From Selaginella moellendorffii (lineage: Eukaryota; Streptophyta; Lycopodiopsida; Selaginellales; Selaginellaceae), in the NCBI RefSeq assembly GCF_000143415.4, contig NW_003314314.1, positions 1 to 45,977 on the forward strand: a stretch of DNA of 45,977 nucleotides, read 5' to 3'. Positions within the stretch are counted from its first letter, which is position 1. Each line of letters starts with the position of its first letter. Made by a program: the position numbers and the translations under genes. Below, one piece after another: positions 9,670 to 18,071 of this stretch. A model generated the notes under the pieces. That model was given only the letters and a program-made list of their open reading frames with translations, did not search any database and was not told the origin of the DNA.

Positions 9670-11415
9670 CTAGAGTCCGAGCACTGGCCTCCAGTTGACC
9701 AATCCTTGCAGCCAACTTCTCGAGCTCGGAGCCAACTTCATTTCTCGTTTCTTCGACGTGCTTAGAACAGTTTGCTCGTGTTCTCTTCTCAGGTAAACCC
9801 AGGGTCTAGTCGTCTTAGAGTTCGCTCCAGCCCGGCCGATCATCTTCTCGCCATCATGGTTCCGACAAAACAAACACTCATCGTTCACTTCAGCTCTCTA
9901 CAACAAACACGGAAGTTATTAGCAAACGGCCATCTGGAATCTGGAAGGTATATCAAACTTACCTGTCTCCTCTTGAATTCGGCAACAAAATCTCTCCCCG
10001 CACGATCATATAGTTCTTTTGCCTCCTTCACGAAGACCACCTCGCCGGACTGAAGCTTCTTCCACGGTTTCCTCTCACTCGGGATCCTATCCAGCATTTT
10101 CTGGAGCCTCATCATCTTCCGCGCTCGCTTGATCCTCTCTCGGTCGCTGGATTTGCCGTTGAGCTCCTCGTAAAGCTGCTCGGTGAGTCTGATCAGAATC
10201 CGGAGCGCGCTAACACTCCAAGACTTTTCCTCGTGCTTCTCCTCTTCTGTTTCCTCGCGCTTTTCCTCTTCCAAGCTGCGGATCTTCTTCTCGGTTTTTC
10301 CCCTCTGGTTTAGCCACCGGTTTGCCTTGTGGAAAGCTTCGAGATACGCGAACTCAACATAGCCCCCTCGGCCATCGCTAAGATGGGTTTCACTCCGCCG
10401 TCGGGTGCCGTCGGGAAGAATGTCCTCCGCTGAGGAAGAGAAGCGAACCATCTTCGGCCTGGAACCTGCAAGTCCAGAAGGCCATCGTGAGTCACAGTAG
10501 AAGAAGAATGCGAGAAGCAAAAGGAACCATACCTGGACGACGACCCCCGGCTGGCAGTAGAATTGGCTTGGGTCGCTGCTCCTCCTGCTTGGGCTTGTCA
10601 TTCTCCTGCTGCTTCATCTTCTCTTGATCGTCTTCCCGTTCCAGCTGCTGCTTCATCGGCTTGATCATCTGCTCCTCCTCTTGTTCCAGCTGCTGCTTCA
10701 TCGGCTTGATCATCTGCTCCTCCTCTTGTTCCAGCTGCTGCTTCATCGGCTTCATCCGCTGCTCCTCCTCCTGTTCCTGCTCTTGCTTCATCGGCTTGAT
10801 CGGCTTGATCGGCTGATTCGGCTGATTCTTCTCCTCTCGTTCCAGCTGCGGCTGCTCCTTGTGACCTTGCTCCTGTTTCACCTCGCGCCTGAGTTCCTTC
10901 GTCTCATGGGCTTCTTTCTCCTGCTCCTCCTCGCTCAGCTGCTCAGCTTTCTTCTCTTGCTCCTCCTCCTTCAGCTGCTTCTCGGCTTCCTTTTCCTCCT
11001 CTTCTTCCAGCTTCATCGGCTTCATCTGATCGGCTTCTTTCTCCTCCTCGTTCACCTGCTGGGCTTTCTTCTCTTCCTTCAGCTGCTCCGCTTTCTTCTC
11101 TTGATTCTCCTCTTCGTCCTCCTTCTCTTGTTCCGGCTTGATCGGCTTGATCGGCTCCTTGTGCCCTCGCTCCTGTCGTATCGCTTCTAAGACGATTTTC
11201 ACCTCGTGCCTGAGTTCCTTCAACTTCAAGGCGGCGGCGTCCATGGCTTCTCCCGAGACGGCCTCACAGACACGATCTTGGACCTTCAGCTTCGAGGCCG
11301 CCGCGTCCATGGCTTCCGGGTGGACCTTGTTGTCGCCCTTGTGCGCCTTTTTTGGTCGAAAGAGAGACCACAAACCTGTGACGCATCCACTGCGCTCCTG
11401 CTCTGTTCGCGCCAT
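9670..11415 (-). CDS. Lys/Glu-rich coiled-coil protein, unknown function, copy 1 (3 exons)
   Basis: Exons 10533-11415, 9963-10465 and 9670-9897; introns of 67 bp (10466-10532, GTATGG...TTGCAG) and 65 bp (9898-9962, GTAAGT...TTGTAG). The joined length of 1614 nt is an exact multiple of three and gives 537 aa. Start: first ATG (MARTEQERSGCVTGLWSLF). Exon 1 holds two related MDAAA-x-KLK motifs, then a long Lys/Glu/Gln coiled coil including four 15-residue units of the MKQQLEQEEEQMIKP type. Exon 2 is less repetitive, basic and helical (for example DRERIKRARKMMRLQKMLDR). Exon 3 has a CLFC (CxxC) motif. No signal peptide or transmembrane segment is evident. The family is not recognised. Caveat: past the CxxC motif another frame gives better coiled coil continuing into 7437-9669, so the 3' end may be spliced differently. 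Keeping both frames and splice sites in the second copy supports a real gene. Confidence 0.7.
10466..10532 (-). other. Intron 1 of the coiled-coil gene (67 bp)
   Basis: Minus strand CCAG|GTATGG ... ACTTGCAG|GTTCC. Splicing restores the frame inside a Gly codon. Counterpart at 30131-30197. Together with intron 2 (9898-9962, donor CAG|GTAAGT, acceptor TTGTAG|AGAGC; counterpart 29563-29627), this shows how short introns are in this genome. Confidence 0.75.
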
Positions 11416-11541
11416 AGCTTGCCCTTTGCAAAATGCCTTTAATGCCCTAACCCTTACTAAATCTATTTCACTTTAATGCGTTCGTTTACATTTCTCGGCA
11501 GTGACTTAGGCAGCGCCCGGGCTCTTGAAACTCAGACACGC

Positions 11542-11712
11542 TGGAACCAGCTCACAGGCTGCATCCCAGAAGATGTTTACACACTCTCATCTCTCAATAT
11601 CTAGACTTGAGTCTGGAACAAGTCCCTGGAGCTGGTTTCTAATGCTTCCAGCTTGAGAGTGCTGATCAAACCAGCTACCAGATACCATCTGACCTCAGTA
11701 AACTTTCCAGAA
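11542..11712 (+). pseudogene. Leucine-rich-repeat (receptor-kinase type) fragment, decayed, copy 1
   Basis: Plus strand WNQLTGCIPEDVYTLSSLNI is a plant-type extracellular LRR unit (N-x-L-x-G-x-IP-x-D-x-x-x-L-x-x-L), followed by a stop. Another frame then gives LDLS and later YQIPSDLSKLS, again LRR consensus. Frame changes and stops within about 170 bp show decay. It lies 126 bp upstream of the divergent coiled-coil gene start. It may be the 5' remains of the plus-strand unit ending at 12302 or an unrelated fragment. Confidence 0.6.
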
Positions 11713-12060
11713 GAAAACAAAGAAACGAGATGGTAGCTATAGTAAGTACAGTCTTTGTGTGCTTTCTTTGTTGGTGAATGTTTAGATGCTTACCCTAGAT
11801 GTGCCATTCTTAACATGCAAACTTCCTGACATGACAAAACTTCAAGAGCATTGAATTCACAAGGTAAGTGCTCTCTATCATTCTCCTTAAAGCTTATGCT
11901 TTACGTCATGCAGGAAAATGCAAGTCAATTTTGGTCATGTTTGTTGTTGAGCTGCATCTTGTTACCAAGCACACATACTTCTGCCACCAATTTGCTTTTT
12001 GAAACTGTTGTATGACATTGAATTTAGCAGACACAAAACTTTTTATTTGTTCTTTTTTAG
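11713..12060 (+). other. Probable intron/exon DNA upstream of the terminal exon, copy 1
   Basis: Contains a candidate donor AAG|GTAAGT at 11864 and acceptor ATGCAG ending at 11913 (a 50-bp intron), plus a pyrimidine-rich acceptor TTCTTTTTTAG ending at 12060. The exon structure upstream of 12061 cannot be fixed from sequence alone. The second copy (31423-31770) is nearly identical. Confidence 0.4.
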
Positions 12061-12302
12061 ATACAACGTCCTATGAGTCCATTCTGAGTTCATCGTCAAG
12101 CTCAGGTGGTTCAGAGGAAGGAGGAGAAGCTGTTTTTAGTGATGGAGAGCATGTGGAGTTCGAGGACAATATTAGGGATGATGCTGTTGCTTATATGGTG
12201 GAAGAATCATCATCAGATGGAGATCAAGATGCAGAGAAACTTATTTTTGGTCTCAAGGAGATATTTGATTTCAACCATATCCCACTAAAGAAGCAATCTT
12301 GA
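12061..12302 (+). CDS. 3'-terminal exon of an acidic Ser-rich protein, copy 1 (partial gene)
   Basis: Open from a strong splice acceptor (TTCTTTTTTAG|AT) to TGA, about 80 codons, followed by AATAAA at 12309. The protein is acidic and Ser-rich (SILSSSSSSGGSEEGGEAVF, then DGEHVEFEDNI), ending ...HIPLKKQS. The exon begins in mid-codon; the upstream ATG in this frame (12012) lies in the presumed intron, so it is probably not the start. Substitutions in copy 2 (A>V, G>S, N>S) keep the frame open. The product is not recognised; a C-terminal acidic tail is all that can be said. Confidence 0.5.
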
Positions 12303-12308
12303 ATTCTG

Positions 12309-12314
12309 AATAAA
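12309..12314 (+). terminator. Poly(A) signal AATAAA
   Basis: Seven bases after the TGA of the terminal exon; same position in the second copy (32019-32024). It lies very close to the stop codon, so the 3' UTR would be short. Confidence 0.5.
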
Positions 12315-12671
12315 GAAGAATAGTATTTCTATGTATTATAAACAATGCTTTATGAGGGATGCAAGTTGTCTAGCTTCTCAACTTCAACAACTTCAAATAA
12401 TACACTGTTATGACCCAGCACTAAATAACAAAGATAAAGATGTTTAACCTTGCATAAACTATGTTATGCCTTCTCTTGAGGTTCCCTACATATAGTTGAG
12501 TTATCAAATAGTGATTAAAAGTCTCTTCCTTTAATCAGAATAGTCTTTTTTGTCATCTTTACTTTGTAAATTTTGCAACTTTTTAGTATTCAACTTAATG
12601 CTAATAAAAGATTAACTATTCTTTTTTCTTTATTACTTATTCTTCAATTGTGAATAATCAGTTTTATAATA
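12315..12671. other. AT-rich intergenic DNA, no gene seen
   Basis: AT-rich sequence after the terminal exon. Hand comparison with 32025-32390 shows clearly more differences here than inside the gene block: at least eight substitutions or indels in the first 150 bp. Confidence 0.6.
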
Positions 12672-14146
12672 TCCAAGTTCACCACAATGATGACATAAAT
12701 TGGTGATGATCATAAATTTGGAATCTAACTTGCCACAACACTTGATACAATCCTTTCTACTAAGCAAAGAGCCCTTTAGGTAAATTATATACTATAAAAT
12801 TGGGAAAATAAACAAATACCAATCATCCACTTTTGTAGTGCACTTGGTTTTTACCTGCTATCGTATGGTGATTTACCATAGGATAACATTATGAAGCAGA
12901 ACCTAAACCCTCCATGTGCCATGTGTCATATGCCATGTGTCACATGCCACGTGTTGAAAGGACAGTGGTGTGAAACCCGAGGTTCAAGGCCTTGGGCCAC
13001 TAAACGAAGGAACAAATCCCAAACTCCCAAGCATGGAGCTGAGTGACGGAAAGCAACTCCCAAGCATATAGCCCAAGGAGTGAAGGGACAGGAGCCTAAA
13101 GTGACTTGGAACAATCCTAGAGCAACCAACATCCTAATGACAGGATCAGCATGTAAAACGGAGCCAAACGGAGTCTAGTGCTATTTTGGCATACCGGTGG
13201 CCTAATATAAAGACATGGGTACTTTACCAGCTAGCATGGTGTGGAACTTGGGCTTAGACCTAAGCCAAATGCAAAACAAAGACAAGCATGTAAATAGGAG
13301 TTAAACTATGCCTCAGGTTGATCGGCCATGCACGACCTACCCACTATCCCTACTATACATTTAGAACCCCCCATAGCCTCCCTCACCCCCCTTTGAGGAA
13401 CACACGCTTTGGGCTTTCACCCCAAGCTTCCCTTAGTACCAGAAGTTAGTCTCTAGAACAAGCTTGAAACTTATTAAATATGGAATGTTCTTAGATTGCA
13501 AATTTGGACACGAGACGAACATCATTGTGTTCATGAGAATCTCTACATTCCGTAAATATGCCAAATAAGTAAATTTAGACACTTTTTATAAATAACATTT
13601 GGGACCAAAATGAGACTAACACAAAAGGTATGATAGCAAGGGTGTTTGGCAGACACGATAAGCTATCATCTAACAATATTGAGGGACCAAGCTCAATATT
13701 GCGTGGGTTCTTAATACTAGCAAGTATAAGCCAATGACACAAGTTTCTTAAACTAGGTCGAGTATGCTCAGCAAGAAACACATAGGGGTTCCTACTTTAT
13801 ATTTATCCAATATAAGTGCATGGTTATTGATCAATTTCTCAACTAGCCCAAGTGAGAATTGATAACAGGTCCAACAATACTGACCTCCTGCTATTGTGGC
13901 AGTAAGGAAATTGTGTCCATAAGGACTAGCCGACAAGTAACTTTCGATACCCAAAGTCACATTTGTGACAACTTTATACTCCACATAACATTACTATTAT
14001 CTCATTTATATGTGGCAGAAGTGTTTAACAAACTTTGCTCCAAGTAGTGCAAGAATGGTCATCAAATATTAATCCCAGGTTCTAATATTATCAACTTATA
14101 GCAATCGTAAAAGTAAACTCAACTCTATTAGCAATGTTAGATCATG
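12672..14146. repeat. Block P, copy 1 (LTR-like repeat DNA)
   Basis: Corresponds to 33135-34612 and, with a large internal deletion, to P2a 32391-33134. From about 13149 to 14000 it is a diverged relative of sequence in block R (about 23613-24420 and 42800-43530): shared GGCATAC(C/T)GGTGGCCTA, CTTTCACCCCAA and TATGATAG landmarks. In copy 2 this block leads into a Ty3 integrase relic on the minus strand, so it may include that element's 3' LTR. LTR termini were not resolved. Contains no credible gene. Confidence 0.55.
12859..12885. repeat. Hairpin-forming palindrome, copy 1
   Basis: TATCGTATGGT-GATTT-ACCATAGGATA: 11-bp arms with one mismatch around a 5-nt loop. The P2b copy (33322-33348) has perfect arms. 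It is followed at about 12911-12955 by clustered CATGTG/CACGTG hexamers. Confidence 0.7.
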
Positions 14147-14581
14147 CTATTTCCATATTGAATTAGCAACACTTTTATTTCCATATTGAATTTACCAATC
14201 CTTTCATTGTGTAAACTAGCTATTCAATGTAAGGCAACTAGTCATCCACTCATACCGCAGTCCCACAGTGGATACCTTCGTTCGTGGATACTCTACTAAA
14301 AGGAAGGATGTACGCATGGATGCCTAATACGTATGATTTCAAATTTAGGAGTAGGAATATATGTTGCTTAAGGGTATATTATATTTTTAAGTAACCACTA
14401 ATTAATAGGATTTGAACCCGTGCCATTTGCTCCGATACCACACTATCTTTCTCCCCTTAAACCAACTGGAAAAGGATGAGAGAACCCTTAGTGGCTATTT
14501 TATCCTTATTTATTCCTGAAAGTTCCAAAAATCCACAATAACAATATATCCAAATTTCATCCCATGATCACATGCATTACA
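14147..14581 (-). mobile_element. Miniature LTR element (TRIM-like), partial: 5' LTR, PBS and part of the interior
   Basis: Minus orientation. LTR at about 14441-14581 beginning TGTAATGCATG; next to its end is TGGTATCGGAGC (plus 14429-14440), matching the initiator-tRNA-Met primer-binding site TGGTATCAGAGC except at one base. The interior runs down to about 14147, where it is fused to block P. Compared with the complete copy (35629-36263), the 3' LTR, the polypurine tract and the adjoining integrase relic have been deleted (about 1.25 kb). About 70 bp at roughly 14326-14397 is absent from the other copy. Confidence 0.65.
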
Positions 14582-14599
14582 CTAGCAAAATTCTTCCAC

Positions 14600-15424
14600 T
14601 TTAATAATGAAAAGACTGCAACATAATCACCTTTTAACAATGTCTAAAAACTATGCAAATACGCATAAATCTTTTTGAAAGTTTTGTTTTCATGGAGTAG
14701 TTCACTTCCATTAGTTGCAACATATGGCTAATATACACAATAGAATTATATTAACCAAACACAATCATGCTCTTTTGCAACAACACACCTTTGAGATAAT
14801 GTCAAAAGCATTTACAAAAGGTTGAATGTAGTTAAAATACTCAAAAACTAGAAAAATTGTCAACACATCTTTAAGATCTACGAATGTCTATTCACAATCC
14901 CAAATTAGATGAAAAATAATATGAACAACTTCATTAATGCTTGCAATGATAAAAAAGACAATAACATGAAAAAGATATTACACCTTGCCAAGAAAGTGCT
15001 GCATGTTGTTCACGCACTTTGGAGTAGAGAACTTTATAACATCCACAAGTTTTTCAGAATCAATTTGTAAATTTTCATGAAAAATATAATATTCAAGATA
15101 TATGCATTTTAACCGTATCAATGTCAAATTAACTTCCTATAGCTGATCCCAATGTCTTACAAACATCACAAGTGTGTTCCTCCTATGTCCCCTTAAAGTG
15201 GATCAAGACATTATCAATGAAATTAATAGTCACCTTTAACATATTGTAAAGAATATCATCCAAAAAGTCTCCAAAGAATTATTCAATCTATACAGCATCA
15301 TAAAAAATTCATATAAATTAAATGGGTTATAGAAAGTAATATTTAGAACATCCTCCTTATGTAAGCAACTAAATCACTTAACCACACATTTGACCACTTG
15401 GAGGAGTTTCACTCACCATTTTTA
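14600..15424 (-). pseudogene. Ty3/gypsy reverse transcriptase / RNase H relic, copy 1
   Basis: Minus strand, many stops and shifts, but the order of landmarks is diagnostic. EDVLNITFYNPFNLYEF (compare D-x-x-K-T-A-F-R...YEF), then FLDDILYNML, then FIDNVLIHFKGT with EEHTCDV 3 nt after a stop: the F-x-DD-I-L-x-Y-S...EEH box, with the second Asp now Asn (15210-15221). Next, DSEKLVDVIKFSTPKCVNNM and QHFLGKV (about 14980-15060), matching D-P-x-K...F-L-G. Then IWDCE-x-TFVDLKDVLTIF and FNYIQPFVNAFDIISK, GVLLQ, then MEVNYSMKTKLSKRF, which match the start of gypsy RNase H. Sequence continues without a break into block X2. Confidence 0.8.
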
Positions 15425-15917
15425 TAAATTTTAATCCCATCTTAAGGACTTGCTAGCCTTATGAATGACTTGTATGCCACTCAACTTTTGCACTTGGTCC
15501 AAATGCTCTAAATGTCTAATCCCATGATAAACACCTAAAGATACCAATAACATATCATCCTATTATACTAAGGTTATATCCATTCACCTTTATTTAATTG
15601 GTAGATTAGAACCACCTATACCACAATGTTGTCTCCCAAAGATTGGGCCATCTGTCCATGAATAGTCATTTTATGACCACATTTTAACATCCTTAGAATG
15701 CCTAGAAACATAGAAAACACCCTTCTTTAATATCCCTTTTTCAATCTCTATCTAATCCCTTTCCATCCATAGTTGTGCTTGCCAACATTACCACTGGGTT
15801 AGCCCACTATAGCCCAATGCAAACCTTGTGGGTACTCTCTCCACCTTCTGCCTCTAGGTGCCCTAGCCATGTGGCTAGAGCAAGGTTTCGATGAGCCATA
15901 CCAAATATCCAAGTAGG

Positions 15918-15994
15918 ATTTCCCTTAAACTACTTAAATGGTCTAGAGTTTAGGGTTTAAGGATTTGTGTCTCATAGAAGTGTAGGTGTTACTA
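15918..15994. other. 77-bp micro-inversion relative to X1 and X3
   Basis: The sequence ATTTCCCTTAAACTACTTAA... to ...GTGTAGGTGTTACTA is the reverse complement of 632-708 (TAGTAACACCTACACTTCTA... to ...GGGAAAT). Flanks are collinear on both sides (CCAAGTAGG to the left, TAAAACCTTTCT to the right). X3 has the X1 orientation, so the change is in X2. Confidence 0.9.
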
Positions 15995-16245
15995 TAAAAC
16001 CTTTCTATCTTTGCTCTTCTTGCATCCTCAAACAATAGCTATCTAGAGTGGAGCCAAGAGGGTGCCATGTGGTAGTGGTTGAAGTGGAAGCTAGACAAGC
16101 GTAACACATTTGGACTAAAAGCTTTAACTCAAAAAGTTGAGAGTAAGAGTGGAACTCCCATTGAAAGCATAAAGCAATCAATAAGAAAGCCTCTAGAAAA
16201 GGGAAACAAAAGGATCAATATATGACACGTGGAAGTGTCAAAATT

Positions 16246-16560
16246 GAGTCCGAAATGGACTTGAGATGGAATCCGAGGAGTCCAAGATAGAGTCCGAATT
16301 GAAGTTTGAGATGGATGCAAGATGGAGTCCGAGAAAGAGTCCGAGATGGACCCGAGATGGACCCGAGATGGACCCAAAATGGAGCCTGAGATAGAGTTTG
16401 AGATGGACCCAAGATCGAGTCTAAATGGAGTTTAAGGAGTCTGAGATGGAGCCCAAAATGGAGCTTGAAACAGGGACCGGGACTGGGACCAAGATAGAGG
16501 CCAAGACCCAGACCGAGTCCAAGACCGAGTCCAAGACTGAGTCCAAGACCTAGTCCAAGT
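16246..16560. repeat. GAGTCCGAGATGG-type minisatellite, copy 2
   Basis: Counterpart of 960-1280 with unit gains and losses, for example an extra GACCCGAGATGG near 16350 and a shorter GTCTAAGAAGGA section. Confidence 0.75.
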
Positions 16561-16620
16561 TTGAATTTGAATCTGAAGTGAAATCCCAAAGCAATTATTT
16601 CCCAAGTGAGCTTTAAAAGG

Positions 16621-16823
16621 TGTAAGCAACTAAGCAACCAAAGGGAACGACTTGAGAGATGATCCGTTGGGGTTCAAATATAAAGGGAAAGGGCCCATGA
16701 ACAAGAGTGCACCCCCTTTTTCAATTGGTTAAGGGTCTTGGGATACTTGGAGTTAAACGTCCTTGGGTTTGAATAGTACTGGGTTGGGTGACCTCCCGAG
16801 AAGTTTAAATTCAGGAGCTTACA
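16621..16823 (+). repeat. 5' LTR of the Cassandra element
   Basis: Begins TGTAAGCAAC and carries an 8-bp tandem duplication (TAAGCAAC twice) that the 3' LTR lacks. Contains the full 5S-like promoter stretch. Confidence 0.85.
16751..16804 (+). promoter_or_regulatory. 5S rRNA-like internal Pol III promoter in the 5' LTR
   Basis: AGTTAAACGTCCTTGGG corresponds to the 5S A box AGTTAAGCGTGCTTGGG. TAGTACTGGGTTGGGTGACC and CTCCCGAGAAGT correspond to the intermediate element and C box (TAGTACTAGGATGGGTGACC, CTCCTGGGAAGT). Spacing matches plant 5S rRNA. Several substitutions mean activity cannot be assumed. Confidence 0.85.
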
Positions 16824-16825
16824 TT

Positions 16826-16836
16826 TGGTATCAGAG
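16826..16836 (+). other. Primer-binding site (initiator tRNA-Met)
   Basis: TGGTATCAGAG two bases after the 5' LTR, matching the complement of the 3' end of plant initiator tRNA-Met, as in Cassandra and many plant LTR elements. Confidence 0.85.
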
Positions 16837-16882
16837 AGGTCTTGGGTCCGACTCTGTTGGTTGGCTAGGGGAATCACACCAT

Positions 16883-17114
16883 ATGTTGATTGACATCTGG
16901 CTGGTCCAATTTACTCCCGCTGGGCTCGACCCGAGGGGTAGAGTGTCAAGAGAGCGGGGCTCTCGGGAGAGTTGCGACTCTCAGCTTCCGTTCACGCCAC
17001 ATGTTGATTGACATCTGGCTGGTCCAATTTGCTCCCACTGGGCTCGACCCGAGGGGTAGGGTGTCAAGAGAGCGAGGCTCTCGGGAGAGCTGCGACTCTC
17101 AGCTTCCGTTCACG
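16883..17114 (+). repeat. Two 114-bp direct repeats inside the Cassandra element
   Basis: 16883-16996 and 17001-17114 differ at only a few positions. Both run from ATGTTGATTGACATCTGG to CAGCTTCCGTTCACG and include the self-complementary GGCTCTCGGGAGAG region. Confidence 0.9.
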
Positions 17115-17146
17115 AGGGCGTGAACTTGTAGGGAAGCATGGTGGAT

Positions 17147-17319
17147 TGTAAGAAACCAAAGGGAACGACTTGAGAGACGATCCGTTGGGGTTCAAATATA
17201 GAGGGAAAGGGCCCATGAACAAGAATGCACCCTCTTTTTCAATCGGTTAAGGGTCTTGGGATAGTTGGAGTTAAGCGTCCTTGGTGACCTCCTGGGAAGT
17301 CCAAATTCAGGAGCTTACA
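17147..17319 (+). repeat. 3' LTR of the Cassandra element, Pol III promoter internally deleted
   Basis: AGTTAAGCGTCCTTGG (17269-17284) is followed directly by TGACCTCCTGGGAAGTC. About 22 bp including the intermediate element, present in the 5' LTR and the solo LTR, is missing. The retained parts are closer to true 5S rRNA than those of the 5' LTR. Confidence 0.85.
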
Positions 17320-17640
17320 AAAGGATAGTAAGGGGAGGACTTCAGTGGAACTAGTTTGGTTAGTAAAACCAATGTGGCTAAGGAAGGTTATACCTATATG
17401 GTGGGTGATGATATAACCATTAAGGAGTCCAAGACTAAAGTGAATATAGATAGACAAGTGGGGTAACTTAGTGAAGTATTCAAAAGCTAACTCTAACTCC
17501 CCTAGGAGATTAAATAGTCAATGCTCCCAATCTAAGTGTGGGTGGCACTATCTACTTGGATATCTGGCATTGCTCATCAAAACCTTGCTTTAGCCACATG
17601 GCTAGGGCACCCAAAGGCAAAAGGTGGAAAGAGTATCTAT

Positions 17641-18071
17641 TAGGGCATCTTTTAACCCCAATTATGGATCCATCCCTCACATATAAACTCACAAAGCTGC
17701 ATCTTCAAACTCAACAACAAGAGAAAATGAGGAGGACCCTTGATATTTCACCCTCACATGGTTTTTATACAATCATTTAGAATATTTTAAAAATCAAAAT
17801 ATCCTCTCCCTCTCTCTCAAGACACCCATATCTACAACTGGGGAGTAGGAGTAAGAGTAGTAGTGGGAGCAGGAGCAATAGTAGGAGTAGGAATAAAAAT
17901 AGGGGTAAAGGTAAGAGTAGGAGCGGGGCAAGAGTAGGGTTAGGAGCAAGAGTAAGAGTTGCTTCTCTAGCTGCAACATGTGATGCGAGGAGAAAGTGGC
18001 AATGAGCTAGTGCTGCAACAAACAACTATTGGTGGGTGCACAAGACTTTGGTGCGCAAGAACCCATAGCTA
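17641..18071 (-). repeat. LTR-like repeat, distal, copy 2
   Basis: Counterpart of 1656-2085, including its (GTAGGA)n tract at 17841-17958. A plus-strand frame open in copies 1 and 3 is closed here by TAG at about 17778-17780, supporting a non-coding reading. Confidence 0.5.

Larger units (their letters stand above)
16621..17319 (+). mobile_element. Cassandra-type TRIM retrotransposon with 5S rRNA sequence in its LTRs
   Basis: LTRs at 16621-16823 (203 bp) and 17147-17319 (173 bp), both starting TGTAAG and ending CTTACA. Flanked by the perfect 5-bp duplication AAAGG (16616-16620 and 17320-17324). Primer-binding site TGGTATCAGAG at 16826-16836. Both LTRs contain part of the 5S rRNA gene promoter region, the hallmark of Cassandra. 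The interior is short and encodes no protein; it consists largely of two 114-bp direct repeats (16883-16996 and 17001-17114). X1 (about 1327) and X3 (about 38430) have the uninterrupted empty site CTTTAAAAGGATAGTA, so insertion followed the duplication. Confidence 0.9.

Noticed and set aside
10624-11190. 188-aa plus-strand Leu-rich frame (203 aa at 30289-30900) that could pass for a membrane protein
   Set aside because: Exact antisense of the Lys/Glu-rich exon 1; GAG/CTC and AAG/CTT codon complementarity makes it open. The spliced minus-strand model explains the region better.
11440-11456. Telomere-like CCCTAACCC near the start of the coiled-coil gene
   Set aside because: A single short match; could be a telo-box promoter motif, but too little to call.
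14405-14440. tRNA-like look (B-box-like GGTTCAAATCC next to TGGTATCGGAGC, minus strand), possible SINE
   Set aside because: The primer-binding-site position next to an LTR, and the matching polypurine tract and second LTR in the complete copy, fit a miniature LTR element better; no A box at the right spacing and no A-rich tail.
16751-16804. A genuine 5S rRNA gene
   Set aside because: Only the internal-promoter half is present, inside an LTR with target duplications; the 5' part of 5S rRNA is not recognisable.
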